Shown: positions 31,093-39,663, counted from the stretch's first letter. The stretch: 40,217 bases of DNA from DATLNM01 sp035536775 (GCA_035536775.1 DATLNM010000009.1:1-40217); one strand, 5' to 3'. Notes: generated by a model not told the origin, from the letters alone. A program made the numbers and translations.

Positions 31093-31177
31093 CCATGGCG
31101 CGAAAGCCTTATCCTTCGGCGTTGGGTGGGGCTCGCAGGGGGCGAACCTTGATTGTCGATGAAAGGCGCCGCGAACC

Positions 31178-34100
31178 GTGGCCGTGATCTGTGGTTCATG
31201 CGGACACGTCAACTTGGACGGCGGCAAGTTCTGCTCCGAGTGCGCCGGCCCGCTGGCCGCCCCGCCGGCGCGCAAGGAGCGCAAGTTCGCGACGGCGCTG
31301 TTCGCGGATCTCGTAGGTTCGACGACGTTGGCCGAGCAAGAGGATCCAGAAGTCGTTCAGGCGGCCATCGGGAGTGTCTTCGATCGTCTGGCCAAAGTCA
31401 TAGTCGGCTACGGCGGCCTGATCGAGAAGTACATGGGCGACGCCATCCTTGCCGTGTTCGGTGTGCCGATCGTCCATGAAGACGACCCGGAGCGGGCGAT
31501 CCGCGCAGGCCTCGATATGCAAGCGGTCTTGTCCGAGATGAACCGTGTGGCTGCGACCGAGAGCAAGCCTGAGCTGGAGATGCGCATCGGTATCGAAGCG
31601 GGCGACATCGTCGTCGACCTCGAGCGTGCGGGTAGCAGACGCGATCGCATGCTTACCGGTGATGCCGTCAACACCGCGGCCCGCCTCCAGAGCTCGGCAG
31701 AGATCGGCCGCGTCCTCGTCGGCCCAACCGCGCAGAGCTCAGCGAGAGGAACGATCGACTTCTCCGATCCCGAGATGCTCGACCTCAAGGGGAAGGCAGC
31801 ACCGGTCGCTGCTTACACCGCTCTTCGCATCACCGCGCAGCGCGCGGGAGACAGGGCTTCGCTCGGGATCGAGTCGCGCATGGTTGGACGAGACGAAGAG
31901 TCGGCGGTCCTGCAGCAAACCCTGCACCGCGTCGAGAACGAGGGACGCCCCGCCCTCGTCACGATCCTGGCTCCCGCGGGAAGTGGGAAGACAAGGTTAG
32001 TCAGGGAGCTCGGTCGCTACGTCGATGGCCTAGATCAGAATTTCTTCTGGAGGCCGGGACGCTGCCTGCCCTACGGAGCTGCGGCCTACTCGGCACTCGT
32101 CGATGTGATCAAGGCACAGTGCGAGGTCCTAGACGATGACACCGTGGATGTGGCGAGGGCCAAGGTCCTGCGTTCCGCGAACGACCTGATGGACGATGAG
32201 GACACCGCCGTCGCGCTGAACATCTTGCTCGGGCTCCCTGCGGATGTCCCGATGGGGCGAGAGAAGCTCTTCGATCTCTGGCGGCGTTACCTGGAACGCC
32301 TGGCCGCTCGCTACCCACTGGTGCTCGTCCTCGAAGACATCCATTGGGCCGACGAAGGACTCCTCGACTTCATCGAGTTTCTCGCCGATTGGGGTCAAGG
32401 AGCGATCATGACCGTGGCGCTCGCCCGCCCGGAGCTACTCGACAAGCGACCCGGCTGGGGCGGAGGCAAGCGCAACTACACCGCGATGTACCTCGATCCC
32501 TTGGGTCCCCAAGAGAGCGACGACATGCTCACCGACCTGTTCGGTGATGCGTTGCCCGTCGACGTGAGGACCATGATCTCTGCGCGGTCCGAGGGAAATC
32601 CTCTGTACACAGAAGAGATCGCTCGCATGCTGATCGATAGGGCCGTCCTAGTACACGAGTCCGAGGGATGGCGGCTCGCGTCGCGGATCGAGGGGATAGA
32701 TATCCCCCGTTCGATCCACGCGTTGGTGGCCGCGCGCGTAGACGGCTTGACACCCCCCGAGAAGGAGCTCCTGCAAGACGCGGCCGTCGTCGGTCGAGTC
32801 TTTTGGTCGGGCGTCGTCGCGCGGTTGGCTCACCAGACGTCCAGCCAGACTCGAGAGCAGCTGGGGTATCTCAGGATGAAGGAGCTGATCACCCCTCGCG
32901 AGCCCTCATCGTTCTCGAATGAGCATGAGTTCGGGTTCCATCACGCGCTCATCCGGGACGTCGCGTACGACTCCCTGCCGAAGAAGCTGCGAGCCGAGAA
33001 GCACGTCGAAGTAGCTCGTTGGGCCGCGTCCGGCCCGACCGCCGATCGCGACGACATCGTGGAGCTGATCGCGACCCACTTCGGACAGGCGCTGGCCTAT
33101 ATGGCCGAGATGGGAGCAGCCAAGGACGAGACCGCGGATCTGCAAGAGAGGTTGTTGTTCTGGGCCGTGCGCGCCGCGGAGCGTTCCCGGAGAGCTTGGC
33201 AGACCGACCACGCTCTCGAGTGGTACCGCAAGGCTCTCGATGTGACCGAGCAACTCGGGAAAGGCGGAGGTGAAGCCGGAGCCCTGTGGGAAGCGCTCGC
33301 CTTCACGGCGGTTGACGTGCTCCCGGATGAAGAGACCGCCGAAGCGTTCAGCCGTGCGATCGCCGCCTATCAGGCCGGCGGAAACGAAGTAGGTGTCGGA
33401 CGCGCCAAAGCCGGCTACTCGAAGACGCTTTTCCAGATGGGGAAGGAAGAGGCGGCGGTCGCGATGGCGGAGGAGGCCGTGTCCGTGTTGCGATCGAAGA
33501 ATGACGAGGGCTCTCTGGCGAGAGCGGTAGCTGCCCTAGCACGCCTCTACTGGCTGTCCGATCGCGACGAGGAGGCGGAGCGTCTCGCCGCCGAGGCTAC
33601 CGACCTCGCGGGCCGCGCCGGTGACAGGGAAACCGAAGCATTGGCCCTCAACATCCGTGGGCTAACGCTGTGCTCCGTCGAGGGTGTCGAGGCGGCCCTA
33701 GAGCCCGTCAGGCAGAGCCACGCCATCGCAAGGGAGATAGGCCAGCTTCCGCTCCTCCTGTACACCGGTCACAACATCGGCCTCTACCGGACGGATCTCG
33801 GAGATTCCGACGGCAGTGGCCAGAAGACGTTGGAGGACACGCTGGAACTAGCTCGTCGGCATGGCCGCGGGATGAATCGGGCCTTGCTCGCCATCACACT
33901 TTGTTCGATCTATGCACGGCAGGGCCGCTTCGATCAGGCAGAGGCAGTTATCACGCAGGCGGTGGAAGAAGCTCCCCAAACGTGGGCTCGCTTGGCGGCC
34001 GGCTTTGAGATCGCGCTGGGGCTCGTGGACGCATATCGAGGCGATCTTCCCGCCGCCCGAGCGCACATCGACAAGGCTGCGTCTCACTCCTCGTCGGATA

Positions 34101-34585
34101 CCAACGTGCGAGTCGGCATCGCTTCCGTCAGCGCGCTGGTGGCCTACCTACAGGGAGCCGACGCAGAGGCTCTGGCACTCACGAGGGATGTGGTCGCGCT
34201 GCGGGCAGATGATGTGGTCGCCGACTATCCGGACGTCTTGCGAAACGCCGTGAAGCTGTCGGTCACGACCGGGGATCGTGACGAGGCGGGCGCGTTCAGG
34301 GACCTGTTCGACAAACCCGGTCTTGCGGCGCGGGCATTCCGGAAGTGGTGCGACGCGCTGCTCGCCACCGAACCGGTCTCAGCAGTAGCGCTCTTCGAGG
34401 AAGCCGCTGAGCTCTTCGAGGAGCTCCGGATACCCTTCTTCCGCGCTGGTTGCCTGATGGACCTCGCTCACGCGAATAGCCATTTGGGTCTCGACCATGT
34501 AGATCCGCTCCGGGAAGCTATGGCGTTCTTCAAGTCGAGTGGGGCCGATCTGCAGATGAAGCAGGCGTCTCGACTCGAGGGCTGA
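31178..34585 (+). CDS. zinc-ribbon / class III nucleotidyl cyclase / AAA ATPase / TPR multidomain regulator
   Basis: An 1135-residue protein. Residues 1-25 form a zinc ribbon (C5, C8, C19, C22). A class III adenylate/guanylate cyclase domain follows (about 37-215) with metal-binding Asp D44 (FADLVGST) and D88 (EKYMGDAIL), a substrate-site Lys (K84) and the transition-state pair N165/R169 (DAVNTAARL), so it is predicted to be active. Next is an AAA/STAND-type ATPase with P-loop LAPAGSGKTRL (about 265-275) and Walker B LVLVLEDIHWADE. The rest (about 600-1135) is helical TPR-like repeats. Such proteins are cytoplasmic signal integrators, common in actinobacteria. The GTG at 31178 (or GTG 31184) is the start. 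It sits between DUF3566 and tRNA-Ile, which are adjacent in mycobacteria, so this gene is an insertion relative to that order. Confidence 0.88.
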   Translation: MAVICGSCGHVNLDGGKFCSECAGPLAAPPARKERKFATALFADLVGSTTLAEQEDPEVVQAAIGSVFDRLAKVIVGYGGLIEKYMGDAILAVFGVPIVHEDDPERAIRAGLDMQAVLSEMNRVAATESKPELEMRIGIEAGDIVVDLERAGSRRDRMLTGDAVNTAARLQSSAEIGRVLVGPTAQSSARGTIDFSDPEMLDLKGKAAPVAAYTALRITAQRAGDRASLGIESRMVGRDEESAVLQQTLHRVENEGRPALVTILAPAGSGKTRLVRELGRYVDGLDQNFFWRPGRCLPYGAAAYSALVDVIKAQCEVLDDDTVDVARAKVLRSANDLMDDEDTAVALNILLGLPADVPMGREKLFDLWRRYLERLAARYPLVLVLEDIHWADEGLLDFIEFLADWGQGAIMTVALARPELLDKRPGWGGGKRNYTAMYLDPLGPQESDDMLTDLFGDALPVDVRTMISARSEGNPLYTEEIARMLIDRAVLVHESEGWRLASRIEGIDIPRSIHALVAARVDGLTPPEKELLQDAAVVGRVFWSGVVARLAHQTSSQTREQLGYLRMKELITPREPSSFSNEHEFGFHHALIRDVAYDSLPKKLRAEKHVEVARWAASGPTADRDDIVELIATHFGQALAYMAEMGAAKDETADLQERLLFWAVRAAERSRRAWQTDHALEWYRKALDVTEQLGKGGGEAGALWEALAFTAVDVLPDEETAEAFSRAIAAYQAGGNEVGVGRAKAGYSKTLFQMGKEEAAVAMAEEAVSVLRSKNDEGSLARAVAALARLYWLSDRDEEAERLAAEATDLAGRAGDRETEALALNIRGLTLCSVEGVEAALEPVRQSHAIAREIGQLPLLLYTGHNIGLYRTDLGDSDGSGQKTLEDTLELARRHGRGMNRALLAITLCSIYARQGRFDQAEAVITQAVEEAPQTWARLAAGFEIALGLVDAYRGDLPAARAHIDKAASHSSSDTNVRVGIASVSALVAYLQGADAEALALTRDVVALRADDVVADYPDVLRNAVKLSVTTGDRDEAGAFRDLFDKPGLAARAFRKWCDALLATEPVSAVALFEEAAELFEELRIPFFRAGCLMDLAHANSHLGLDHVDPLREAMAFFKSSGADLQMKQASRLEG

Positions 34586-34595
34586 TGCCCTCGAG
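34574..34595 (+). terminator. hairpin over the stop codon of the cyclase gene
   Basis: CTCGAGGGC and GCCCTCGAG form a perfect 9-bp stem with loop TGAT, which contains the gene's TGA stop. No T-run follows. U-tract-less hairpins are common actinobacterial terminators, and it would separate this gene from the oppositely oriented tRNA gene. Confidence 0.5.
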
Positions 34596-34616
34596 CAAGC
34601 GCGTCGGAAGCGGCGG

Positions 34617-34691
<75 letters not shown>

Positions 34692-34695
34692 CGGT

Positions 34696-34723
34696 GCGGC
34701 GGGCATCCTAATCGGCCCGCCGC
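34696..34723 (-). terminator. hairpin after the first LVIVD-repeat gene
   Basis: GCGGCGGGC (34696-34704) and GCCCGCCGC (34715-34723) form a perfect 9-bp GC stem with a 10-nt loop, immediately beyond the stop codon of the gene ending at 34727. There is no U-tract. It also separates that gene from the tRNA. Confidence 0.5.
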
Positions 34724-34726
34724 CAC

Positions 34727-36112
34727 CTACATCATCTGGGTCTGAGGATTGAGCCGAGTCTTGAAGTAATGAGCTGTGCTCGCGTTGAGCTCCTTCATGC
34801 GGAATACCCGGATGCCGGCGCCACCACCATGGTCGTTGGTGTAGATCAAGCCGTTGTACCAGTAGGCAGACCACGAGTCAGGGTTCTTGCCGCTCTCCTT
34901 GGGGAGGTAGTAGCCGATCTCCTTGGCGTTCGTGGGGTCACTGAAATCGACCACCGACAGTGCGACCGAGTAGTAAGACGTCACGGCGATGTACGAGCTC
35001 TGGTCTTTGGTGGGCACGATGTTGAAGTTGTGGGTCGTGCACCGCGGCCTCTGGGCTTCCTCCGGGTCGTCGGGGATCTCGAAGACCCGAGGCGGAGCGT
35101 AGTACCCGACCTGTTCGGGCGAAGTGGGATCGGCGATGTCGTAGAACCACATCGCGCCCATCGGAACGTCGGAGTTCCCGACGCACCCACCGGCAGCGGC
35201 GCCCCCGAACTCGTCACCCAAGACGAGGTACTTCCCGTCCCACGTGAATCCGGTCGAGTGGTGGATCTGGATCGCCGGGTTGTGGATGGTAGCGAGGAGC
35301 TCGGGTTTGGCAGGGTTCTTTACGTCCCAGACCTGTGACTCCGACACGCACGCGGCGACCGCGAGCTGGCGCGAGGGGAACATAGTGATGTCGTGACATC
35401 CGATCGTGTTCGGTGTCGCCATGGGATCGAGGAGCTTTGCCTTGGCCGGGTTGGCGAGAGGGACCTCCATGATCGACACCTTGCGGTGGCTGACAGGGTT
35501 GCAACCCGTTCCCTGCCCGCTCAAAGGGTAGGACTCGATGTAGATGTAGAGCTTCTTGCCGGATGGAGCGATCGTGTGGGTGTGCGACCCGCAAGGAGTC
35601 TTGATCGCAGCGACCTGCTTCGGACGCTTGAGGTTCTTGATCGAGATGATTCGCAGCCCTTCCCAGCCACCGTCGGCGCCGTACTCGGCGGGTGTCGCGG
35701 CAACCGCGGGCAATACGCAGTCTGAGTTCTTCTGGGGAGCGTCCACCGACATGAACACGAGGTTCCCCCAGACCCCGACATCGCCTTGGCCGCCGGCGCA
35801 CGGGAAGAACGAGATCTGCTCGAGGTAGGGCTTGGTCGGGCGCATCTTGAAGAACCCGACACCCTCGTACGACCCCGCGACCAGCAGGTCGCCCTGGAAA
35901 GCAAGGTCCGACCCGGCGGCGACGACCTGTTCGTTCTCTTCCGTGTCCGGGTTGTCCTTCTGGATCACGATCGCATGCTCGGCGACGAGCTCGACGTTCT
36001 CTGAGTGGTCGTCCGCGTTGTGCCCGGCGCCGGCAACACCGCCGCCAAGACCTGAAACCACCATAGCTATGGTCAAGATGAGAAAGATCGCCCTAGCGCG
36101 CATCCACCGCAC
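34727..36112 (-). CDS. secreted LVIVD-repeat (beta-propeller-like) protein, paralogue 1
   Basis: A 461-residue protein with a signal peptide (IFLILTIAMVVSGLGGGVAGA, cleavage probably after AGA). The mature part is built of LVIVD-type repeats (for example DLAFQGDLLVAGSYEGVGFF; LSVVDFSDPTNAKEIGYY), which form beta-propeller-like exported proteins of unknown activity. Conserved blocks include GSHTHT, GCHDIT, IHNPAIQIHHSTGFTWDGK, GDEFGGAAAG and CTTHNFNIVPTKD. Eight Cys are present in the mature protein, each matched in the neighbouring paralogue. Starts: GTG 36112 or ATG 36103 (M4). It follows the second paralogue by 82 nt, a spacer with short inverted repeats (GCCCGA/TCGGGC at 36127-36144), and ends in the hairpin at 34696. 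Confidence 0.8.
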   Translation of the reverse strand: MRWMRARAIFLILTIAMVVSGLGGGVAGAGHNADDHSENVELVAEHAIVIQKDNPDTEENEQVVAAGSDLAFQGDLLVAGSYEGVGFFKMRPTKPYLEQISFFPCAGGQGDVGVWGNLVFMSVDAPQKNSDCVLPAVAATPAEYGADGGWEGLRIISIKNLKRPKQVAAIKTPCGSHTHTIAPSGKKLYIYIESYPLSGQGTGCNPVSHRKVSIMEVPLANPAKAKLLDPMATPNTIGCHDITMFPSRQLAVAACVSESQVWDVKNPAKPELLATIHNPAIQIHHSTGFTWDGKYLVLGDEFGGAAAGGCVGNSDVPMGAMWFYDIADPTSPEQVGYYAPPRVFEIPDDPEEAQRPRCTTHNFNIVPTKDQSSYIAVTSYYSVALSVVDFSDPTNAKEIGYYLPKESGKNPDSWSAYWYNGLIYTNDHGGGAGIRVFRMKELNASTAHYFKTRLNPQTQMM

Positions 36113-36194
36113 CCCCTATGTCGTGTGCCCGATGCCCGTCGGGCTGCCCTGAGCGGGGGGTTCGCCCCTCTTCCGGAGGCCCCTGCTCCTACGA

Positions 36195-37616
36195 CTACCT
36201 GAAGTCGTAGACCTGCACCTGTGGGTTGAGCCTCGTGCGGAAGTACCTCACGGCGTTCTTCTGCAAAGCCTTGATCTCGTAGACGCCTACACCTGCAGAA
36301 TCCGTGGCCGGCAGGGACGCCGACGCGCGCGGCAGGTTCACGTCGTTCGTATAGATCCGGCCGTTGTACCAGTACGCCGCCCACATATCGCCCTGCTGCC
36401 CGCCTTCGTACTCGGGGACGTAGTACGCCATCTCTTCTGGATTGGCGGGATCGCTGAAATCGACAACGGAGAGCCCGGCCGCGTAGTAAGCGCTTACCGC
36501 GATGTATTTGTTCGGGTCTTTCATCGGCAATACGTTGAAGTTGTGTGTCGTGCACGCGTGGCGCGCCGCGGACTCGGCCGTCGAGGGGAACGCTGTGCGC
36601 GGCGGTCCCCAGTGTCCGACCTCCTGCGGGTTCGAGGGGTCGGTTAGGTCGTAGAACCACATCGCGCCGAGCCTGCCGTCCGGGGAGACGCATCCCGCCC
36701 CAGCCGCTGCGCCCGCGAACTCGTCTCCCAGCACACCGATCTTGCCGTCCCACGTCATCGCTGACGAGTGGAAGATCATGAACGGGTTGTGGATCCTGCT
36801 GAGGATGGTCGGAGCCGTCGGGTCGCTGATGTCCCAGATCTGTCCTTCGACGAGGCACGCGGCGATCGCGATGGCCTTCTCCGGGACCACGGTGACGTCG
36901 TGACATCCGGGCGCGGGTGAGACGTCGAGGGTCCCGACGATCTCTTCGCCGGTCTTGGATGGGTCCTTGAGGTCGACCTCGTAGATGAACGCCTTGCGGT
37001 GGACCACGTAGTTGCACGACGGTCCAAGGCCACCGGTCAGCGGATAGGACAGGACGTAGAGATAGAGCTTGCCTCCCGATGGGACGAGCGTGTGGGTATG
37101 TGATCCACAGTCGGCGTCCACGGTTCCGACGAGGACAGGAGAGCGGGTCGGCTTGGAGATGTCAAAGATCCTGACGCCCTCCCACGCGAGCCCCTCTGCC
37201 ACTTGCGCCGCAGACGCGCCGATCGAGTCGCAGCCGCCGTCTCCCTGGGTCCCGTCGCTCTTGACCTGAGGGGTGTCGACGGACATGAACGCGAGGTTGC
37301 CCCACACAGACACGTCGCCCTGAGCGCCGGGGCAGAGGGCGAACGACTGCTGCTGGATGTAGGGGTCCTTGGGGAGGAGCTTGAAGAGCCCGATGCCTTC
37401 CCACGACCCGGCGACGACCGTGTTGCCCTGGAACGCGAGATCGGAGCCTTTGGCGAAGGTCGATTCGTCCTCTTCGGTCGACGGGTCGTCGGCCTGTATG
37501 ACGATCGGCACCTGCGCGAGGCGTTCGATGTTGTCGGACTGTTGCGCCAGGGCGCCCTGAAGCGTCGTGCCCACCAACAGAGACACGAACATGGCAACTT
37601 GCACGATCCGCCGCAT
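36195..37616 (-). CDS. secreted LVIVD-repeat (beta-propeller-like) protein, paralogue 2
   Basis: A 473-residue protein clearly homologous to the gene downstream over its whole length. Signal peptide: VQVAMFVSLLVGTTLQGALA with cleavage after ALA. Shared landmarks are GSDLAFQGNTVVAGSWEGIG, GSHTHTLVPSGGKLYLYVLS, GCHDVTVVPEKAIAIAACL, WDISDPTAPTILSRIHNP, GDEFAGAAAG, ACTTHNFNVLPMKD and AYWYNGRIYTND. The eight mature Cys match those of the other copy. The function is unknown; exported propellers of this type are often interaction or surface proteins. Start ATG 37616 has GAGGGGGG just upstream. It follows trxA but is separated from it by a strong terminator. Confidence 0.82.
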   Translation of the reverse strand: MRRIVQVAMFVSLLVGTTLQGALAQQSDNIERLAQVPIVIQADDPSTEEDESTFAKGSDLAFQGNTVVAGSWEGIGLFKLLPKDPYIQQQSFALCPGAQGDVSVWGNLAFMSVDTPQVKSDGTQGDGGCDSIGASAAQVAEGLAWEGVRIFDISKPTRSPVLVGTVDADCGSHTHTLVPSGGKLYLYVLSYPLTGGLGPSCNYVVHRKAFIYEVDLKDPSKTGEEIVGTLDVSPAPGCHDVTVVPEKAIAIAACLVEGQIWDISDPTAPTILSRIHNPFMIFHSSAMTWDGKIGVLGDEFAGAAAGAGCVSPDGRLGAMWFYDLTDPSNPQEVGHWGPPRTAFPSTAESAARHACTTHNFNVLPMKDPNKYIAVSAYYAAGLSVVDFSDPANPEEMAYYVPEYEGGQQGDMWAAYWYNGRIYTNDVNLPRASASLPATDSAGVGVYEIKALQKNAVRYFRTRLNPQVQVYDFR

Positions 37617-37720
37617 CTAAATGCCCCCCTCGATCCGCCGCCAACGACTTGCCCGGAAAGCATTTCGCCCGAGAACGGGCCGTTCCTTCCGCCGCCGTGT
37701 CCCTTTCCTCCCGGGAGCAC

Positions 37721-37749
37721 AAGAAAAAGACCCCGCCGGAGCGGGGTCT
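37721..37749 (-). terminator. rho-independent terminator of trxA
   Basis: AGACCCCG (37728-37735), loop CCGGAG, CGGGGTCT (37742-37749): a perfect 8-bp stem, followed on the minus strand by TTTTCTT. It lies 22 nt beyond the trxA stop. It is the only canonical U-tract terminator found in the window. Confidence 0.85.
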
Positions 37750-37771
37750 GGATCTCGATGTTGGAGCTCGG

Positions 37772-38095
37772 CTACGCGTTTAGCCCCAGGCCCATCACGA
37801 TGTCGTCCTTGGGGCGAGCCCCTACGACCTGTGACTTGACTGCTCCATCGACGAACAGCGCGATCGTAGGGATGCTCATGACGCCGTACTTGGCTGCGAC
37901 GTTGGGCGCGTCGTCGATGTTGAGCTTCACGACGGTGATCTTGCCCTCGTACTCCGCCTGAATCTTCTCGAGCTCGGGCGTGACCAGGCGGCAGGGGCCG
38001 CACCACTCCGCCCAGAAATCGACGACTACGGGCGTGTCTGAGCCCAGCACGACCTCGTTGAAGTTGCTTTCGGTGACCTCTTGCATCGTGCCCAA
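37772..38095 (-). CDS. trxA: thioredoxin
   Basis: A 107-residue thioredoxin. The active site WCGPC is in VDFWAEWCGPCRLVTPEL, and the cis-Pro is in VMSIPTIALFVDG. It is reduced by TrxB (gene at 11819) and donates electrons to ribonucleotide reductase and other proteins. There is no signal peptide, so it is cytoplasmic. The TTG at 38095 is preferred because AGGAGG (plus-strand CCTCCT at 38101-38106) lies 5 nt upstream; an ATG at 38086 would be 14 nt from it. It is monocistronic, ending at the terminator above. Confidence 0.96.
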   Translation of the reverse strand: MGTMQEVTESNFNEVVLGSDTPVVVDFWAEWCGPCRLVTPELEKIQAEYEGKITVVKLNIDDAPNVAAKYGVMSIPTIALFVDGAVKSQVVGARPKDDIVMGLGLNA

Positions 38096-38163
38096 ACCCG
38101 CCTCCTAGCGCCTGTTGTGGCTTTCTTTGGTTTCCATAGGGATAGAACCGTTCGGGGTCTTCC

Positions 38164-38418
38164 CTATATTCCCTTCGCGGAAGCCAGGTTCGGCGCCTCG
38201 ACCCGCACGCAGCCCGGCATACCCCGCTCCATCCCGGTGTAAAGCGTCTCCCATTCGCTCTCGGTCAGCGTGAGGGTCCCGCACAGAGATAGATGCTCCC
38301 AGTCGGGCCCGGCGAGCACCGTCACGGTGACGTGGTTCTCATTGCCTTCGAGGTGGGCCTCGAACCGGCCGATGACTCGGAACTGGTATCGCTGCGACTG
38401 CCGCCGGGCAGGTGTCAC
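38164..38418 (-). CDS. small hypothetical protein (84 aa)
   Basis: No family is recognised. The protein is soluble, without a signal peptide. It has a basic N-terminus (RRQSQRYQFR), a strand-rich middle (HLEGNENHVTVTVLAG; HLSLCGTLTLTESEW) and an acidic/Gly end. Beta-strand periodicity and a WETL helix suggest one small alpha/beta domain. The GTG at 38418 is chosen because TAGCCT lies exactly 6 nt upstream and no ribosome-binding site exists, as for other leaderless genes here. The frame is also open to a TTG at 38424. It is a single gene, 68 nt upstream of trxA on the same strand. Confidence 0.6.
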   Translation of the reverse strand: MTPARRQSQRYQFRVIGRFEAHLEGNENHVTVTVLAGPDWEHLSLCGTLTLTESEWETLYTGMERGMPGCVRVEAPNLASAKGI

Positions 38419-38424
38419 CCCCAA

Positions 38425-38430
38425 AGGCTA
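38425..38430 (-). promoter_or_regulatory. -10-like TAGCCT, possible leaderless promoter
   Basis: Minus-strand TAGCCT, six bases, then the GTG at 38418. Further upstream there are two GACCCCC runs 10 bp apart (about 38443-38460), reminiscent of the C-run elements at 4613 and 12781 but placed farther from the -10. Confidence 0.4.
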
Positions 38431-38557
38431 CGCCGCGCGGGGGTCGATGGGGGTCATTCCTCGATCTCGTCTGGGCGGGCTGAGGCTCGACATCTAGACG
38501 ACCGGTGGGCTTTAGCGCATCGTTTGGAATGTCCGGCAGCTTGTCAGAGGAGGCAGC

Positions 38558-39043
38558 ATGCCCAGAAAGCTCAGAATCGTGATCCCGTCGATCGTTCTGG
38601 CAGTCGCCGCTGGGGTACTCGTGACGTCCAGCGCAAGTGGTCAAACCGTTCTGCACGTCGTATTCGGTCCGCAGGAAGAAAACAAGACCGCCTTGGTCGA
38701 CGTCAACCGCGATGGCCTTCGGCTGGGTGATCGGATCGCGGCTCGCGGTCCTTTGGTGGACGAGAGCCAGACAGAGCGTGTCGGCACCGCGTACCTGCAG
38801 TGCCTCGTGCACCGGCGCATCGTCGACCCTGACAGAGGACTGTGGAACTGCAACTACGTTCTCGAGCTCGCGGATGGTGACATCGTGCTTCAGGGACTGG
38901 ATCCCCGAGGGCCTGGTGAATACGAGATGTCGGTACTCGGCGGTACGGGTGCGTACGCGAGCGCCACCGGAGACGCCACATTCACAGATGGGGGGACGGA
39001 TGGCGATGGCTACACGGACATGATGATCAGATTGGACGGATAG
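38558..39043 (+). CDS. secreted small protein, possibly allene oxide cyclase/dirigent-like barrel
   Basis: A 161-residue exported protein. Signal peptide: basic PRKLR, hydrophobic IVIPSIVLAVAAGVLV, probable cleavage after ASG. The mature part is beta-rich; the closing GGTGAYASATGDATFTDGG and a final MMIRLDG recall the allene-oxide-cyclase barrel-like/dirigent family found in actinobacterial secreted proteins; that match is by eye and uncertain. Two Cys (LQCLV; WNCNY) may form a disulfide. ATG 38558 has AGAGGAGG about 4 nt upstream, so the start is good. The preceding 139 bp spacer has no other gene. Confidence 0.65.
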   Translation: MPRKLRIVIPSIVLAVAAGVLVTSSASGQTVLHVVFGPQEENKTALVDVNRDGLRLGDRIAARGPLVDESQTERVGTAYLQCLVHRRIVDPDRGLWNCNYVLELADGDIVLQGLDPRGPGEYEMSVLGGTGAYASATGDATFTDGGTDGDGYTDMMIRLDG

Positions 39044-39054
39044 AAACTCGTTGC

Positions 39055-39450
39055 TTAAGTGAAAACCTCTAGATCGGTGCACGCCGCGAGCCGATCGAAG
39101 TCCTCGTCTGCATGCAGGATAGGGACCCCATCTCGCACGCACGGGGCCGCGATCAAGCAGTCGAGTGTCTTGCGGATCGTGACGCCGGCGCGTCGCGCTT
39201 TTCGGTAGAGCTCGGCTGCAAGAGCGAAATCGTCGAGGTCTTCCAACCTCAGAACCGGAAAGGCCCGCAGGTGTTTCTCCACCCGACGGGCGTCCCGTTC
39301 GTGACGGAAGCCTTGCAGGATCTCGGCGAAGACGATGTCGGTAAGAGCTAGGGGAGCTCCATCCTGGAGTAGCTCGGTGCAGCGCGTCGCCTTCTCGGAA
39401 TCCACGTCGTTTAGGACGTCGATCCAGACGCTGGTATCGACGACGATCAC
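39055..39450 (-). CDS. vapC: VapC-type PIN-domain toxin ribonuclease
   Basis: A 131-residue PIN nuclease. The acidic quartet is present: D5 (VVDTSVWID), E43 (FAEILQGF), D97 (TLDCLIA) and D115/D117 (HADEDFD). VapC toxins cleave tRNA or rRNA when their antitoxin is degraded. The GTG start overlaps the vapB stop by 4 nt (GTGA), the normal antitoxin-first order. Length is typical and no damage is visible. Confidence 0.92.
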   Translation of the reverse strand: MIVVDTSVWIDVLNDVDSEKATRCTELLQDGAPLALTDIVFAEILQGFRHERDARRVEKHLRAFPVLRLEDLDDFALAAELYRKARRAGVTIRKTLDCLIAAPCVRDGVPILHADEDFDRLAACTDLEVFT

Positions 39451-39644
39451 ATTCTGGCGGAGCGGCTTACTTCGAGGTCACCCTCCCAGTGCACCTTGCC
39501 CTTCAACCTGAGAAGGTCGAGCCGCCGGTATCGAGCCACTAGCTCGCGCAACGCTAGATCGACCGCCGCGCGTTTCGTCCTTGCGCCGGTTAAGGCCTGA
39601 ACCTCTTTCAAGACCTCGTCGTCGATCTCGATGTTGGTCCGCAT
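39447..39644 (-). CDS. vapB: VapB-type antitoxin (DUF2191-like)
   Basis: A 65-residue antitoxin. MRTNIEIDDEVLKEVQAL is the DNA-binding N-terminus and TKRAAVDLALRELVARYRR is the conserved helix; the LRLKGKVHWEGDLE segment that wraps the toxin follows. It binds and neutralises VapC and probably represses the operon. ATG 39644 is chosen because it begins the conserved sequence and lies 7 nt after TATGGT with no ribosome-binding site; ATG 39656 and a frame open to 39779 are less likely. Confidence 0.88.
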   Translation of the reverse strand: MRTNIEIDDEVLKEVQALTGARTKRAAVDLALRELVARYRRLDLLRLKGKVHWEGDLEVSRSARM

Positions 39645-39663
39645 ACACCAAACCATACACCAA
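39642..39663 (-). promoter_or_regulatory. vapBC promoter with direct-repeat operator
   Basis: Two perfect copies of TTGGTGTATG (minus strand) lie at 39663-39654 and 39651-39642, spaced 12 bp, with the second running into the vapB start. TATGGT overlaps the first copy and lies 7 nt before ATG 39644. A repressor bound here would cover both promoter and start codon. Confidence 0.55.

Noticed and set aside
36073..37017. A 314-codon frame overlapping both LVIVD genes on the same strand
   Set aside because: It is an out-of-frame, Arg-rich shadow; the LVIVD frames have signal peptides, repeats and paralogue conservation.
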